This document shows, piece by piece, positions 1-7,742 of a DNA stretch of 20,508 nucleotides. A program made the position numbers and the translations under genes. The notes under the pieces are model-generated. The model had not been told where the DNA came from and searched no databases. It saw only the letters and a program-made list of their open reading frames with translations. Positions within the stretch are counted from its first letter, which is position 1; each line of letters opens with the position of its first letter. Where the stretch lies: the NCBI GenBank assembly GCA_050246475.1, contig JBFWVZ010000018.1:1-20508 (forward strand), written 5' to 3'. Origin of the DNA: CADEEL01 sp050246475. GTDB taxonomy: Bacteria; Pseudomonadota; Alphaproteobacteria; Caulobacterales; Aquidulcibacteraceae.

Positions 1-239
1 GCATGCAAGCCGCCCAAGCGATGCACGCGCTCCGCGCCGGGGCGCAGCATGAGGTGATAGGTGTTGCCGAGGATGATGTCAGAGCCCGCCGCGCGCACCT
101 GATCGACTGTCAGCGCCTTCACCGTCGCGGCCGTGCCAACCGGCATGAACGCCGGCGTGCGAATCTCGCCGCGCGGCGTCGTCAGCACCCCCGTCCGCGC
201 CGCGCCGTCATGTGCTGTGATGGAAAAGGGAAAACTCAT
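1..239 (-). CDS. tgt: Queuine tRNA-guanine transglycosylase (N-terminal fragment)
   Basis: This is the first 79 codons of tRNA-guanine transglycosylase, cut by the window edge. The enzyme exchanges guanine 34 of GUN-anticodon tRNAs for preQ1 in the queuosine pathway. The fragment starts MSFPFSITAHDGAARTG and carries the family blocks TPRGEIRTPAFMPVGT, TVKALT and the near-invariant LGNTYHLMLRPG. The ATG (239-237) overlaps the queA stop codon by 4 nt (ATGA), so translation is probably coupled to queA, whose product performs the step after preQ1 insertion. The catalytic aspartates and the zinc site lie outside the window and cannot be checked. The identity is secure from the conserved N-terminus. 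Confidence 0.95.
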   Translation of the reverse strand, partial: MSFPFSITAHDGAARTGVLTTPRGEIRTPAFMPVGTAATVKALTVDQVRAAGSDIILGNTYHLMLRPGAERVHRLGGLH

Positions 240-1306
240 CGCCAGAACAGACAAGCATCGCCGTAGGAATAGAAGCGATACCGCGCTTCGATCGCGTGCC
301 TGTACGCCACGTGCGCGCGCTCCAGCCCGATGAACGCCGAAATCAGCATGAAGAGCGTCGAGCGTGGCAGGTGGAAGTTCGTCCAAAGGCCATCCACGGC
401 GCGAAAGCGATAGCCCGGTGTGATGAAGATATCCGTCGGCCCCGTCTCGGCGCGCACGCGGCCATCCTCATCGGCGGACGATTCAAGCGTCCTCAACGCC
501 GTCGTTCCGATCGCGATCACGCGCCTGCCTTCTGCGCGCGCGCGATTGATCCGCGCTGCGGTCTCTTCATCGACGCTGCGCCACTCGCTGTGCATGCGAT
601 GCGCGCTGGTATCCTTGCTCTTCACCGGCAGAAACGTCCCCGCGCCGACATGGAGCGTCACGAAGGCGCGCTCTACGCCCGCTTCGACCAGACGCGCCAG
701 CAATGCCTCGGTGAAGTGCAGCCCTGCTGTCGGCGCCGCAACCGCGCCATCCTTCGCTGCATAAATCGTCTGGTAGTCGTGCGCGTCTTCCTCATCCTCC
801 GCGCGGCGCGAGGCGATGTAGGGCGGCAACGGCATTTCGCCGAGCGCATCGATCGCCAAATCCAGATCGGCGCCGGCAAGCTCGAACTCCAACTCGATCT
901 CGCCCTCCTCGCCCTTCCTAGAAATATGCGCGCTGAGGCTAGCGAGCGTGCAAGCCCTGTCGGCCGGCGCGCCAAACTGGATGACGTCGCCTTCCTTCAA
1001 TCGCTTTCCCGGCTTCGCGAACGCGCTCCACCGGGAAGGGGAGAGGCGCTGATGCAGCGTCGCCTCCACCGCCACCGCGCTCTCATCGCGCGTCCGGGCG
1101 CCCTTGAGCCGTGCGCGGATGACGCGCGTATCGTTCAACACCAGAAGATCGCCCGCGCGAAAAAGCGAAGGCGCATCCGCGATAATGCGGTCCTCTATCG
1201 GCCCGGCGATTCCCGCGAGTAGCAAACGCGCGCTCTCACGCGGCTTCGCGGGGCGAAGCGCAATCAGCTCTTCCGGCAACTCAAAATCGAACAGATCGAC
1301 GCGCAC
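236..1306 (-). CDS. queA: tRNA preQ1(34) S-adenosylmethionine ribosyltransferase-isomerase QueA
   Basis: QueA transfers and isomerises the ribosyl moiety of S-adenosylmethionine onto preQ1 in tRNA, giving epoxyqueuosine. The 356-residue product is full length for the family. It begins MRVDLFDFELPEELIALRP and has the conserved blocks LLVLNDTRVIRARL, PLPPYIASR, DYQTIYA, APTAGLHFT, HVGAGTFLPVK, HRMHSEW and LWTNFHLPRSTLFML. The start is GTG (1306-1304). An in-frame TGA lies five codons upstream, so no longer start is possible, and an AAGAG sits 8-12 nt before the GTG. The gene follows the cytoplasmic cyclophilin after 46 nt and overlaps tgt by 4 nt, placing both queuosine enzymes in one transcript downstream of gyrA-coaD. 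Confidence 0.97.
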   Translation of the reverse strand: MRVDLFDFELPEELIALRPAKPRESARLLLAGIAGPIEDRIIADAPSLFRAGDLLVLNDTRVIRARLKGARTRDESAVAVEATLHQRLSPSRWSAFAKPGKRLKEGDVIQFGAPADRACTLASLSAHISRKGEEGEIELEFELAGADLDLAIDALGEMPLPPYIASRRAEDEEDAHDYQTIYAAKDGAVAAPTAGLHFTEALLARLVEAGVERAFVTLHVGAGTFLPVKSKDTSAHRMHSEWRSVDEETAARINRARAEGRRVIAIGTTALRTLESSADEDGRVRAETGPTDIFITPGYRFRAVDGLWTNFHLPRSTLFMLISAFIGLERAHVAYRHAIEARYRFYSYGDACLFWR

Positions 1307-1352
1307 GAACGCGCTCTTGGCTCAGCACATCAGCGTACGCAAGCGCGCTCGC

Positions 1353-1817
1353 TCAAGCGTCCGCCGTCCGCATCGAGACGATCTTGCCGGGCGCGCGCGG
1401 CGGCTCGCCCTTGGGCAGCGCGTCCACGTGCTCCATGCCGGATGAGACCACCCCCCAGACCGTGTATTGCCGGTCGAGAAAACGTGCGTCGTCGAAGCAG
1501 ATGAAGAATTGCGAATTGGCTGAGTTCGGATCGTTCGTCCGCGCCATGGAGCAGACGCCGCGCACGTGCGGTTCGCCGGAGAATTCGGCCTTGAGGTTTG
1601 GCTTCGACGAGCCGCCCGATCCGCGTCCGGAGGGATCGCCGCCCTGCGCCATGAAGCCGGGGATGACGCGGTGAAACACCACGCCGTCGTAGAAGCCTTC
1701 ATCCGCCAACTCGGAAATGCGCTCAACGTGGCCCGGCGCCAGATCGGGCCGGAGTGTGATCTCAACCGGCCCGGTCTCGAGCGTCATGATCAATTTACGA
1801 ACGGGATGATCGACCAC
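1353..1817 (-). CDS. Cytoplasmic cyclophilin-type peptidylprolyl isomerase
   Basis: A single-domain cyclophilin of 154 residues that catalyses cis-trans isomerisation of Xaa-Pro bonds during folding. There is no signal peptide, so it is cytosolic. The active-site core FHRVIPGFMAQGGDP supplies the catalytic Arg50, Phe55 and Gln58, and SANSQFFICF is the second conserved block. I chose the GTG start at 1817, which overlaps the end of the preceding cyclophilin by 28 nt. It has a GAGAGAG tract upstream, and the N-terminus HPVRKLIMTLE aligns with the ENTLYIDT strand of the neighbour. An ATG at 1787, 2 nt after the upstream stop, is the alternative but lacks a ribosome binding site. It forms a tandem pair with the exported paralogue. 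Confidence 0.93.
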   Translation of the reverse strand: MVDHPVRKLIMTLETGPVEITLRPDLAPGHVERISELADEGFYDGVVFHRVIPGFMAQGGDPSGRGSGGSSKPNLKAEFSGEPHVRGVCSMARTNDPNSANSQFFICFDDARFLDRQYTVWGVVSSGMEHVDALPKGEPPRAPGKIVSMRTADA

Positions 1818-2671
1818 CAGCGTCTCTCTCTTTCACCTGTGTTGGCCACGCGCGTCGGGATATCGACATCGCAGACATGGAAATCGGCGCCGCGCCGCTC
1901 ACGCGTCTCCTGGATGAGTTCGCGGAAATCGCGGCTGTCGGTGCGCATCACATAGAGCGGCGCACGCTCGGTCTCGGGCAGGTCCGCCGCGATCCGCACG
2001 GTCTGCATACGGTCGGGGTTTGCCGGCGGCTCGCCCACGGTCAGCGCGCGCACGACATCGAGCCCGTAAACGACGCGCCCCCAGATCGTGTAGCGCTTGT
2101 TGAGCGAGGGATAGGCGTCGCGCATCAGGAAGAATTGGCTGTTCGCGGAGTTTACGTCCTCCGCGCGCGCCATCGAGGCGATGCCCGGGCAGTGGAGCCC
2201 CCACGCCGAAGCGCGCCCATCGCGCGTCACCGCCATTTGGCTGTCAGGCTGCGTTTCGATGGGCAGCGTCTTGAAGAAGCCGAAGCGGGCGCCGCCCTGG
2301 ACGGCGGCTTCGACGAACGGCATGTCCGCGCCGCGCCGGAAGAGGAATTCCTCCGGCAAATCGGGCATGTCGGAGCCGCCCTCGCCGGTGCCGAGCGGGT
2401 CGCCGGTCTGCGCCATGAAGCCGTCGATCACGCGATGGAAGGTTTGATTGTCGTAGAAATTGCGCCGCGTCAGCGTTTTCACGCGCTCCACATGCCGGGG
2501 CGCGACCTCGGGGAACATCTCCACGATGATCCGCCCGCGATTGGTGTCGATGTAGAGCGTGTTCTCCGGATCGAGCTGGCGCCAGCGCGCAGGATCGGGC
2601 GCGCGCTGCGCAAGCGCCGGCTCAATCGCAAGCAAAGCAAAAGCAAAGACGAGAAGCGAGAGTACGCGCAT
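1790..2671 (-). CDS. Exported (periplasmic) cyclophilin-type peptidylprolyl isomerase
   Basis: A 293-residue cyclophilin with a Sec signal peptide (MRVLSLLVFAFALLAIEPALA, cleavage before QRAPDP), so it should fold proteins in the periplasm. The catalytic core FHRVIDGFMAQTGDP and SANSQFFLM are intact. Compared with its cytoplasmic neighbour it has about 30-40 extra residues between the EEFLFRRGADMP segment and the SMARAEDVNSANSQFF block, and a tail of about 70 residues after the isomerase fold, ending RWWSIIPFVN. It lies 18 nt downstream of coaD and overlaps the cytoplasmic cyclophilin. It is probably co-transcribed with gyrA-coaD. No clear Shine-Dalgarno precedes the ATG; translation may depend on the gene upstream (inference). 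Confidence 0.93.
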   Translation of the reverse strand: MRVLSLLVFAFALLAIEPALAQRAPDPARWRQLDPENTLYIDTNRGRIIVEMFPEVAPRHVERVKTLTRRNFYDNQTFHRVIDGFMAQTGDPLGTGEGGSDMPDLPEEFLFRRGADMPFVEAAVQGGARFGFFKTLPIETQPDSQMAVTRDGRASAWGLHCPGIASMARAEDVNSANSQFFLMRDAYPSLNKRYTIWGRVVYGLDVVRALTVGEPPANPDRMQTVRIAADLPETERAPLYVMRTDSRDFRELIQETRERRGADFHVCDVDIPTRVANTGERERRWWSIIPFVN

Positions 2672-2689
2672 GAGGGAAAGCCCGAAAAC

Positions 2690-3184
2690 CTAACTGAACT
2701 TCGCCTTGAGCCGTTTCTCGACCTCCGGCGGCACAAAGTGCGACACGTCCCCTCCGAGACGCGCGATTTCCTTCACAAGCCGCGACGCGACGGCCTGGTG
2801 GGTGGGATCGGCCATGAGAAACACAGTCTCGATCGCGGGATTGAGCTTCTGGTTCATCCCCACCATTTGAAACTCGTACTCGAAATCGCTGACCGCGCGC
2901 AATCCGCGCACGATTACGGTCGCAGAGACGGCCTCGGCAAACTTCATCAGCAATGTGTCAAAAGGACGGACTTCGATCGCCATCGACAGCTGTAGGCGCG
3001 CGCACTCCGCCTCTGTGATCGCGACTCGCTCTTCGAGGCTGAAAAGCGGCCCCTTATCGCGGTTGATCGCTACGCCGATGATGAGCTTATCGACGAGCTT
3101 GTCGGCCCGCTTGATGATGTCGAGGTGCCCATTGGTGAGGGGATCGAACGTGCCCGGATAAAGTCCGATGCGATCTTTGCCCAT
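2690..3184 (-). CDS. coaD: Phosphopantetheine adenylyltransferase
   Basis: CoaD adenylates 4'-phosphopantetheine with ATP to give dephospho-CoA, the penultimate step of coenzyme A synthesis. The 164-residue protein matches the usual length of about 160. The nucleotidyltransferase signature GLYPGTFDPLTNGHLDII contains the T/HxGH motif (residues 17-20, TNGH). FSLEERVAI, VRGLRAVSDFEYEFQM and the VASRLVKE motif that binds ATP phosphates (usually ISSxLVKE) follow. The ATG at 3184 is preceded by GGGAG (around 3192-3196) at good spacing. It lies between gyrA and the tandem cyclophilins on the minus strand. The hairpin at 3199-3216 sits just upstream of the ribosome binding site. Confidence 0.97.
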   Translation of the reverse strand: MGKDRIGLYPGTFDPLTNGHLDIIKRADKLVDKLIIGVAINRDKGPLFSLEERVAITEAECARLQLSMAIEVRPFDTLLMKFAEAVSATVIVRGLRAVSDFEYEFQMVGMNQKLNPAIETVFLMADPTHQAVASRLVKEIARLGGDVSHFVPPEVEKRLKAKFS

Positions 3185-3198
3185 GCGCCCACTCCCTT

Positions 3199-3216
3199 GC
3201 CCGGCGCTGACCGGGC
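3199..3216 (-). repeat. Inverted repeat in the coaD leader
   Basis: A perfect 6-bp GC stem (GCCCGG / CCGGGC) with a 6-nt loop lies between gyrA and coaD, directly upstream of the coaD ribosome binding site. No U-tract follows it, so a classical terminator is unlikely. It may separate gyrA from coaD expression or be incidental in a GC-rich spacer. Confidence 0.35.
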
Positions 3217-3300
3217 GCAGAGGAAACCCTTTCTATCCCTCTTACAAAGAATGGGCGGCGACGCACGGACAAAACATGCTTAACGGGCGCGAAGAGCGGC

Positions 3301-6024
3301 CTATTCGCTTTCGCCGTTCTCCTCGCCGACGTCTTCGAGCCGCTCGGCGGCGACGACGTGCTCATCCTCTCCCGGCCGAATGAGCCACACGCCCTGCGTC
3401 GCGCGCCCGGCGATGCGGATATCTCCTACGCCCATGCGGATGAGCTGGCCCTTGTCCGTGACGAGCATGAGCTCCTCGCCTTCCTTCACCGGGAAGGAGG
3501 CCACGATGCGGGCCTTCTCCGCATCGAGCCGGTGCGCGATAAGCCCTTTGCCGCCGCGCCCCGTCGTCCGGTACTCGAACGAAGACGCACGCTTGCCCAG
3601 GCCCTCGGATGTGACGGTCAGGATGAATTGCTCCTGCGTCTTGAGCCACGTCAGCCGCTCGAACGGCACATCGGCGGCGGCGCCCGCTTCGTCATCGTCG
3701 GAGGGCTCCACCTCTCCGCGATCCTGCGCATCCCATTTGAAGAACGCGCGCACTTCTTCGGCCGTGACGTCGACGTGCTTGAGCACGGCCATGCCGATGA
3801 CTTCATCGCCGCTCTTGAGGTCAACGCCGCGCACGCCCGTCGAATCGCGCCCCTTGAACACGCGCACATCCGTCGCGCGGAAACGGATGCACTGGGCCTG
3901 CGCCGTCGTGAGCAGGATGTCGCTCTCCTCGTCGCACAATTGCACATCCACGATGCCGTCTGCCCCGCCCAATTCGGAGGGGTCGAGCTTCATCGCGATC
4001 TTGCCAGAGCGGTTCACGTTGATGAAGTCGGAGAGCTTGTTGCGGCGCACCTGGCCGCTCTTCGTCGCGAACATGACGTCGAGGCGGTCCCAATCCTCCT
4101 CGTTCTCCGGCAGCGCCATGACGGACGTGACCCGCTCGCCCTGCTCCAGATTGAGGATGTTGATGAGCGCGCGCCCGCGCGTGCGTGGATCGCCGAGCGG
4201 CAGGCGCCACACCTTCTCTTTGTAAACGATGCCCGTCGAGCTGAAGAAGAGGATCGGCGTGTGCGTGTGCGCCACGAAAAGGCGCGTCACATAATCCTCT
4301 TCCTTCGTCGCCATGCCGGAGCGCCCGCGCCCGCCACGCCGCTGCGTGCGGTATTGCGAAAGCGGCGTGCGCTTGACGTACCCGCCATGCGTGACCGTGA
4401 CGACCATATCCTCACGCGCAATGAGCGCTTCGTCATCGATCTCGCCTTCGGCCTCGGAGAAGGGCGTGCGGCGGGGCACGCCGAACGTTTCTTTGACCGC
4501 GAGCATCTCGCTCTTCACGATGTCGAGGATCATTTGGCGCGAGCCGAGAATTTCCAGCAGCCCGCGGATTTCCTCAGCGATTTCGTTCGCCGCTTTGGCG
4601 ATATCGTCGCGCCCAAGGCCGGTCAGCCGCTGCAAGCGCAGATCGAGGATCGCGCGGGCCTGCTCTTCCGAGAGCCGCAGCATCCCGCCCGCGATCACGT
4701 TGGAGCGAGGATCGGCGATGAGTTCGATGAGCGGCAGCATGTCGCCCGCGGGCCAATCGCGCGAAACCAAGCGCTCGCGCGCTTCGTTCGGGTCGGCGCT
4801 CTCACGGATGACGCGGATCACTTCATCGATGTTCGCCACGGCGATCGCGAGGCCGACCGTCTCGTGCCCGCGCTTGCGGGCCTTCGCCAGGCGATGCTTC
4901 GTGCGGCGCGTGACGACTTGCTCGCGGAACGAGAGGAACGCCGTCAACATCCCGCGCAAATTCATCTGCTCGGGCCGGCCGCGATTGAGCGCCAGCATGT
5001 TGACGCCGAACGACGTCTGCAGCTGCGAGAACCGGTAGAGCTGGTTCAACACCACATCCGGCACGGCGTCTTTCTTGATCTCGACGACAACGCGGATGCC
5101 CTCGCGGTTCGATTCATCACGCAGGTCGGCAATGCCCTCGATGCGCTTCTCGCGCACGAGGACGCCAATCTTCTCAACCGTCTCCGCCTTGTTCACCTGG
5201 TAGGGAATTTCGGTGAACACGAGCGCCTCGCGCCCGCGGATCGTCTCGATGTGATGGCGCGCCCGCATAATCACGCTGCCGCGGCCGGTGCTGAGCGCCA
5301 ACCGCGCGCCCGCCCGCCCGAGAATTTCTCCGCCCGTCGGGAAGTCCGGCCCAGGCACGATTTCCAGCAATTCGAGATCGCTCGTTTCCGGCTTGTCGAT
5401 CAGCGTGACAGCCGCATCGATCACCTCGGAAAGATTGTGCGGCGGTATGTTCGTCGCCATGCCGACGGCGATGCCGCCCGCCCCGTTCACCAGCAAATTG
5501 GGGTAGCGCGCCGGCAGCACGGTCGGCTCTTCGCGCGAGCCGTCATAGTTCTCTTGAAAATCAACCGTGTCTTCGTCGATATCGTCCAGCAACGCCCGCG
5601 CGCTCTTGGCGAGGCGGCTTTCCGTGTAGCGCATCGACGCCGGCATATCGCCGTCGATCGAGCCGAAATTGCCTTGCCCATCGATGAGCACGAGACCCAT
5701 CGAGAAATCCTGCGCCATGCGCACGAGCGTCATGTAGATGGCGGCGTCGCCGTGCGGGTGATAATTGCCCATCACGTCGCCGACAGCCTTCGCCGCCTTG
5801 CGGTAGGGCTTGTCGTGCGTGTTTCCGGATTCATCCATCGAATAGAGAATGCGCCGGTGCACGGGCTTCAAACCGTCTCGCACGTCTGGCAACGCGCGCG
5901 AGACGATGACGCTCATCGCATAGTCGAGGTAGGAGCGCTTGAGCTCGTCCTCGATCGTGACGGGCGCAACGCCCTGGGGCGAGGCGGGCCCTTCCGGGGC
6001 GCCGGGTTCGTCGATATCGGCCAC
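3301..6024 (-). CDS. gyrA: DNA gyrase subunit A
   Basis: The DNA breakage-reunion subunit of gyrase: 907 residues, full length, acting as A2B2 with GyrB to supercoil DNA. The N-terminal part has SYLDYAMSVIVSRALPD, the quinolone-binding region GNYHPHGDAAIYMTLVRMAQ, and the catalytic tyrosine at residue 133 in MRYTESRL. The C-terminal DNA-wrapping domain is marked by the GyrA box QRRGGRG, which separates gyrase from topoisomerase IV ParC. A short acidic insert (EPSDDDE) precedes the last blades, and the tail is acidic. The start is GTG at 6024; the Shine-Dalgarno is weak. In the quinolone pocket the E. coli Ser83 position is Ala94 and the Asp87 position is Met98. It heads the leftward gene series and is divergent from sodC. 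Confidence 0.97.
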   Translation of the reverse strand: MADIDEPGAPEGPASPQGVAPVTIEDELKRSYLDYAMSVIVSRALPDVRDGLKPVHRRILYSMDESGNTHDKPYRKAAKAVGDVMGNYHPHGDAAIYMTLVRMAQDFSMGLVLIDGQGNFGSIDGDMPASMRYTESRLAKSARALLDDIDEDTVDFQENYDGSREEPTVLPARYPNLLVNGAGGIAVGMATNIPPHNLSEVIDAAVTLIDKPETSDLELLEIVPGPDFPTGGEILGRAGARLALSTGRGSVIMRARHHIETIRGREALVFTEIPYQVNKAETVEKIGVLVREKRIEGIADLRDESNREGIRVVVEIKKDAVPDVVLNQLYRFSQLQTSFGVNMLALNRGRPEQMNLRGMLTAFLSFREQVVTRRTKHRLAKARKRGHETVGLAIAVANIDEVIRVIRESADPNEARERLVSRDWPAGDMLPLIELIADPRSNVIAGGMLRLSEEQARAILDLRLQRLTGLGRDDIAKAANEIAEEIRGLLEILGSRQMILDIVKSEMLAVKETFGVPRRTPFSEAEGEIDDEALIAREDMVVTVTHGGYVKRTPLSQYRTQRRGGRGRSGMATKEEDYVTRLFVAHTHTPILFFSSTGIVYKEKVWRLPLGDPRTRGRALINILNLEQGERVTSVMALPENEEDWDRLDVMFATKSGQVRRNKLSDFINVNRSGKIAMKLDPSELGGADGIVDVQLCDEESDILLTTAQAQCIRFRATDVRVFKGRDSTGVRGVDLKSGDEVIGMAVLKHVDVTAEEVRAFFKWDAQDRGEVEPSDDDEAGAAADVPFERLTWLKTQEQFILTVTSEGLGKRASSFEYRTTGRGGKGLIAHRLDAEKARIVASFPVKEGEELMLVTDKGQLIRMGVGDIRIAGRATQGVWLIRPGEDEHVVAAERLEDVGEENGESE

Positions 6025-6055
6025 TGTTTTTTCTGGAGCTTTTCTGGAAATTTGC

Positions 6056-6074
6056 AGCGCGGAGAGGCCGCGCT
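6056..6074. repeat. Inverted repeat between gyrA and sodC
   Basis: A perfect 7-bp stem, AGCGCGG / CCGCGCT, with a 5-nt loop, lies in the 107-bp divergent spacer (6025-6131). It would be in the 5' leader of gyrA or the promoter region of sodC. A TTGAAA on the minus strand is a possible gyrA -35, but I see no convincing -10 partner. No regulator can be named. Confidence 0.4.
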
Positions 6075-6131
6075 AAATCGACTCTTTAAGTAGCATCGCG
6101 ACCCCTGTTTTTCAAATGCTGGAGACCGCCA

Positions 6132-6737
6132 ATGAGCCGCTTTTTCATCAGTGTTTTCAGTGTTTTATTACTTGCCGCCTGCGGCCAGTCGTCCACGGCG
6201 GAAAAGGCCGCCGAACCGGCCGCCGAAACGCCTGCGCCGGACGTCACGGCGGCTCAATATGTCGGCCAAACGCTGACCAACCCGATCATGAGCGCAGCGG
6301 GCGCCGAGATCGGCCGCGCCACGCTCACCGAAGGGCCACACGGCGTTCTCATCCGCCTCGATTTCAACGCCGGCGCGCTCTCCCCCGGCTGGCACGGCCT
6401 CCACTTCCACGAGCGCGGAACCTGCGATGACGGCAGCGCCGGTTTCACCGCATCTGGCGCGCATGTCGGCCACGGCGAAGGAACGCACGGCCTTCTGAAC
6501 TCGAATGGCCCCGAGCCCGGCGACCTGCCGTCCATCTTCGCGCCGGAGCGCGGCGCGTTCGGCGCCGAGGTTTATACGTCCATGCTGCGGCTGGGCCTGG
6601 GCGAAGGCGTGCGTCCCGCGATTGCTGACGCGGATGGCTCCGCTCTCGTCATCCACGCTTCGCACGACGATCAGGCCACGCAGCCGATCGGCGGCGCGGG
6701 CGCGCGTGTCGCATGCGTGGTGTTCAACGCCGGCTAA
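6132..6737 (+). CDS. sodC: Lipoprotein Cu,Zn superoxide dismutase
   Basis: A 201-residue Cu,Zn superoxide dismutase that converts superoxide to hydrogen peroxide and oxygen outside the cytoplasm. The N-terminus is a lipoprotein signal with lipobox LLAAC (Cys17), followed by an Ala/Glu/Pro linker. Copper ligands His91, His93 (GLHFHERG), bridging His111 and His175, zinc ligands His119 and Asp131, the disulfide pair Cys98/Cys195 and active-site Arg192 can all be assigned by spacing. The third zinc histidine is replaced by Glu128 (GPEPGDLP). A GGAG precedes the ATG by about 7 nt. A Tat-exported kelch gene follows after 30 nt on the same strand, so the two may be co-transcribed. Confidence 0.93.
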   Translation: MSRFFISVFSVLLLAACGQSSTAEKAAEPAAETPAPDVTAAQYVGQTLTNPIMSAAGAEIGRATLTEGPHGVLIRLDFNAGALSPGWHGLHFHERGTCDDGSAGFTASGAHVGHGEGTHGLLNSNGPEPGDLPSIFAPERGAFGAEVYTSMLRLGLGEGVRPAIADADGSALVIHASHDDQATQPIGGAGARVACVVFNAG

Positions 6738-6767
6738 CGCGGTAGGCTCTCCGCCAGGGAGATCCTC

Positions 6768-7742
6768 ATGCCCCTCACCCGCCGCACAGCGCTCGTCGGC
6801 GCGAGCCTTTCGCCGCTTCTTTCCGCGCAAGCCGCGCCGGCGTGGGTGGAGGGCGCGCCATCGCCCTACGCCGTCCAGGAAATCTATCCCGCGGTGCACG
6901 AGGGCTCGATCTGGATCGCGGGAGGCTTCTCCCCGCAGATGATGGGCGCGACCGAGCGCGTCATCGCCTACGACATCGCATCGGGCACGTGGCGCGAGGG
7001 CCCCGCGCTGCCAACGCCATCGCACCACGTGCATCTCGCGAGTTGGCAGGGATCGCTCTGGGCCATCGGCGGTTTCATTGGCGGCCCGACGCGCATGAAC
7101 TGGACGTGTACGGAGCGTGTGCTGAAGCTTGAAGGCGATGCGTGGGTGGAAGGCCCTGCCTTGCCGAAGCCTATCGGCGAGGCGGCGCCCATCGTGCATC
7201 AGGAACGCATTCACCTCATCGGCGGCCGCTCGCCGGCGGGCGCGACCAACAGCGCGTGGAGCGATCACGCTGACGTTGCCGATCATTTCGTGATGGCGGT
7301 CGGCGCGACGCAATGGGAGAGCGCGGCGCCCTTGCCGATGGCGCGCAATTCCGCAGCCGCCGCCGCGATCGGCGGCGTGATCCATATCATCTCCGGCCGG
7401 ACGGTGACCGGCGGCCAAACCGGCGCGCATCATGTGTACGACGCGCGCAGCGGCGCATGGCGCGAAGCGGCCGCCTTTCCTGAACCGCGCGGCGGGCTTG
7501 CCGCGACGGTGCTCAACGACAAGATCGTCGCCGGCGGCGGCGAGGTTTTCAGCCCGCCGTCCGTGGGCGACGCGCTTTACGAATATGAGGACGCGACGGG
7601 CTGGACGCGCGCCTCCTATACGCTCCCCACACCGCGCCACGGCTACGGTTTGGTCGAGACATCCGGTGCGCTCTATGCGATGGGCGGGGCGCGCAATGTC
7701 GGCGGCGCAGGCACGCTCACCTCGCTCGACATCTATCGCTGA
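6768..7742 (+). CDS. Exported kelch-repeat beta-propeller protein
   Basis: A 324-residue protein with a twin-arginine-type signal (LTRRTALVGASLSPLL, cleavage near AQA-AP) followed by a kelch beta-propeller. About five to six repeats are recognisable by their GG doublets and the spaced Trp: IWIAGGF...WREGPALP, LWAIGGF...WVEGPALP, IHLIGGR...WESAAPLP, IHIISGR...WREAAAFP, IVAGGGE..., LYAMGG. Such propellers act as binding scaffolds or, when metal-bound, as oxidases or sialate mutarotases. I see nothing that fixes the function here. AGGGAGA (6756-6762) stands 5 nt before the ATG. The 3' end overlaps the convergent EamA gene by 10 bp. Confidence 0.88.
   Translation: MPLTRRTALVGASLSPLLSAQAAPAWVEGAPSPYAVQEIYPAVHEGSIWIAGGFSPQMMGATERVIAYDIASGTWREGPALPTPSHHVHLASWQGSLWAIGGFIGGPTRMNWTCTERVLKLEGDAWVEGPALPKPIGEAAPIVHQERIHLIGGRSPAGATNSAWSDHADVADHFVMAVGATQWESAAPLPMARNSAAAAAIGGVIHIISGRTVTGGQTGAHHVYDARSGAWREAAAFPEPRGGLAATVLNDKIVAGGGEVFSPPSVGDALYEYEDATGWTRASYTLPTPRHGYGLVETSGALYAMGGARNVGGAGTLTSLDIYR

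Noticed and set aside
296..1222. A 308-codon open frame antisense to queA
   Set aside because: Same composition artefact; queA on the minus strand is fully conserved.
1877..2995. A 372-codon plus-strand open frame opposite the exported cyclophilin and coaD
   Set aside because: Runs antisense through two conserved genes, with His/Arg-rich translation and no motif.
3358..6093. A 911-codon open frame on the plus strand covering all of gyrA
   Set aside because: It is antisense to a perfectly conserved gyrA, its translation is rich in Arg/His/Ala with no family resemblance, and such frames are expected opposite GC-rich genes.
6168..7640. A 490-codon open frame on the minus strand across sodC and the kelch gene
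   Set aside because: The product is Arg/Gly-rich low-complexity sequence, it spans two well-supported genes on the other strand, and no ribosome binding site or domain is seen.
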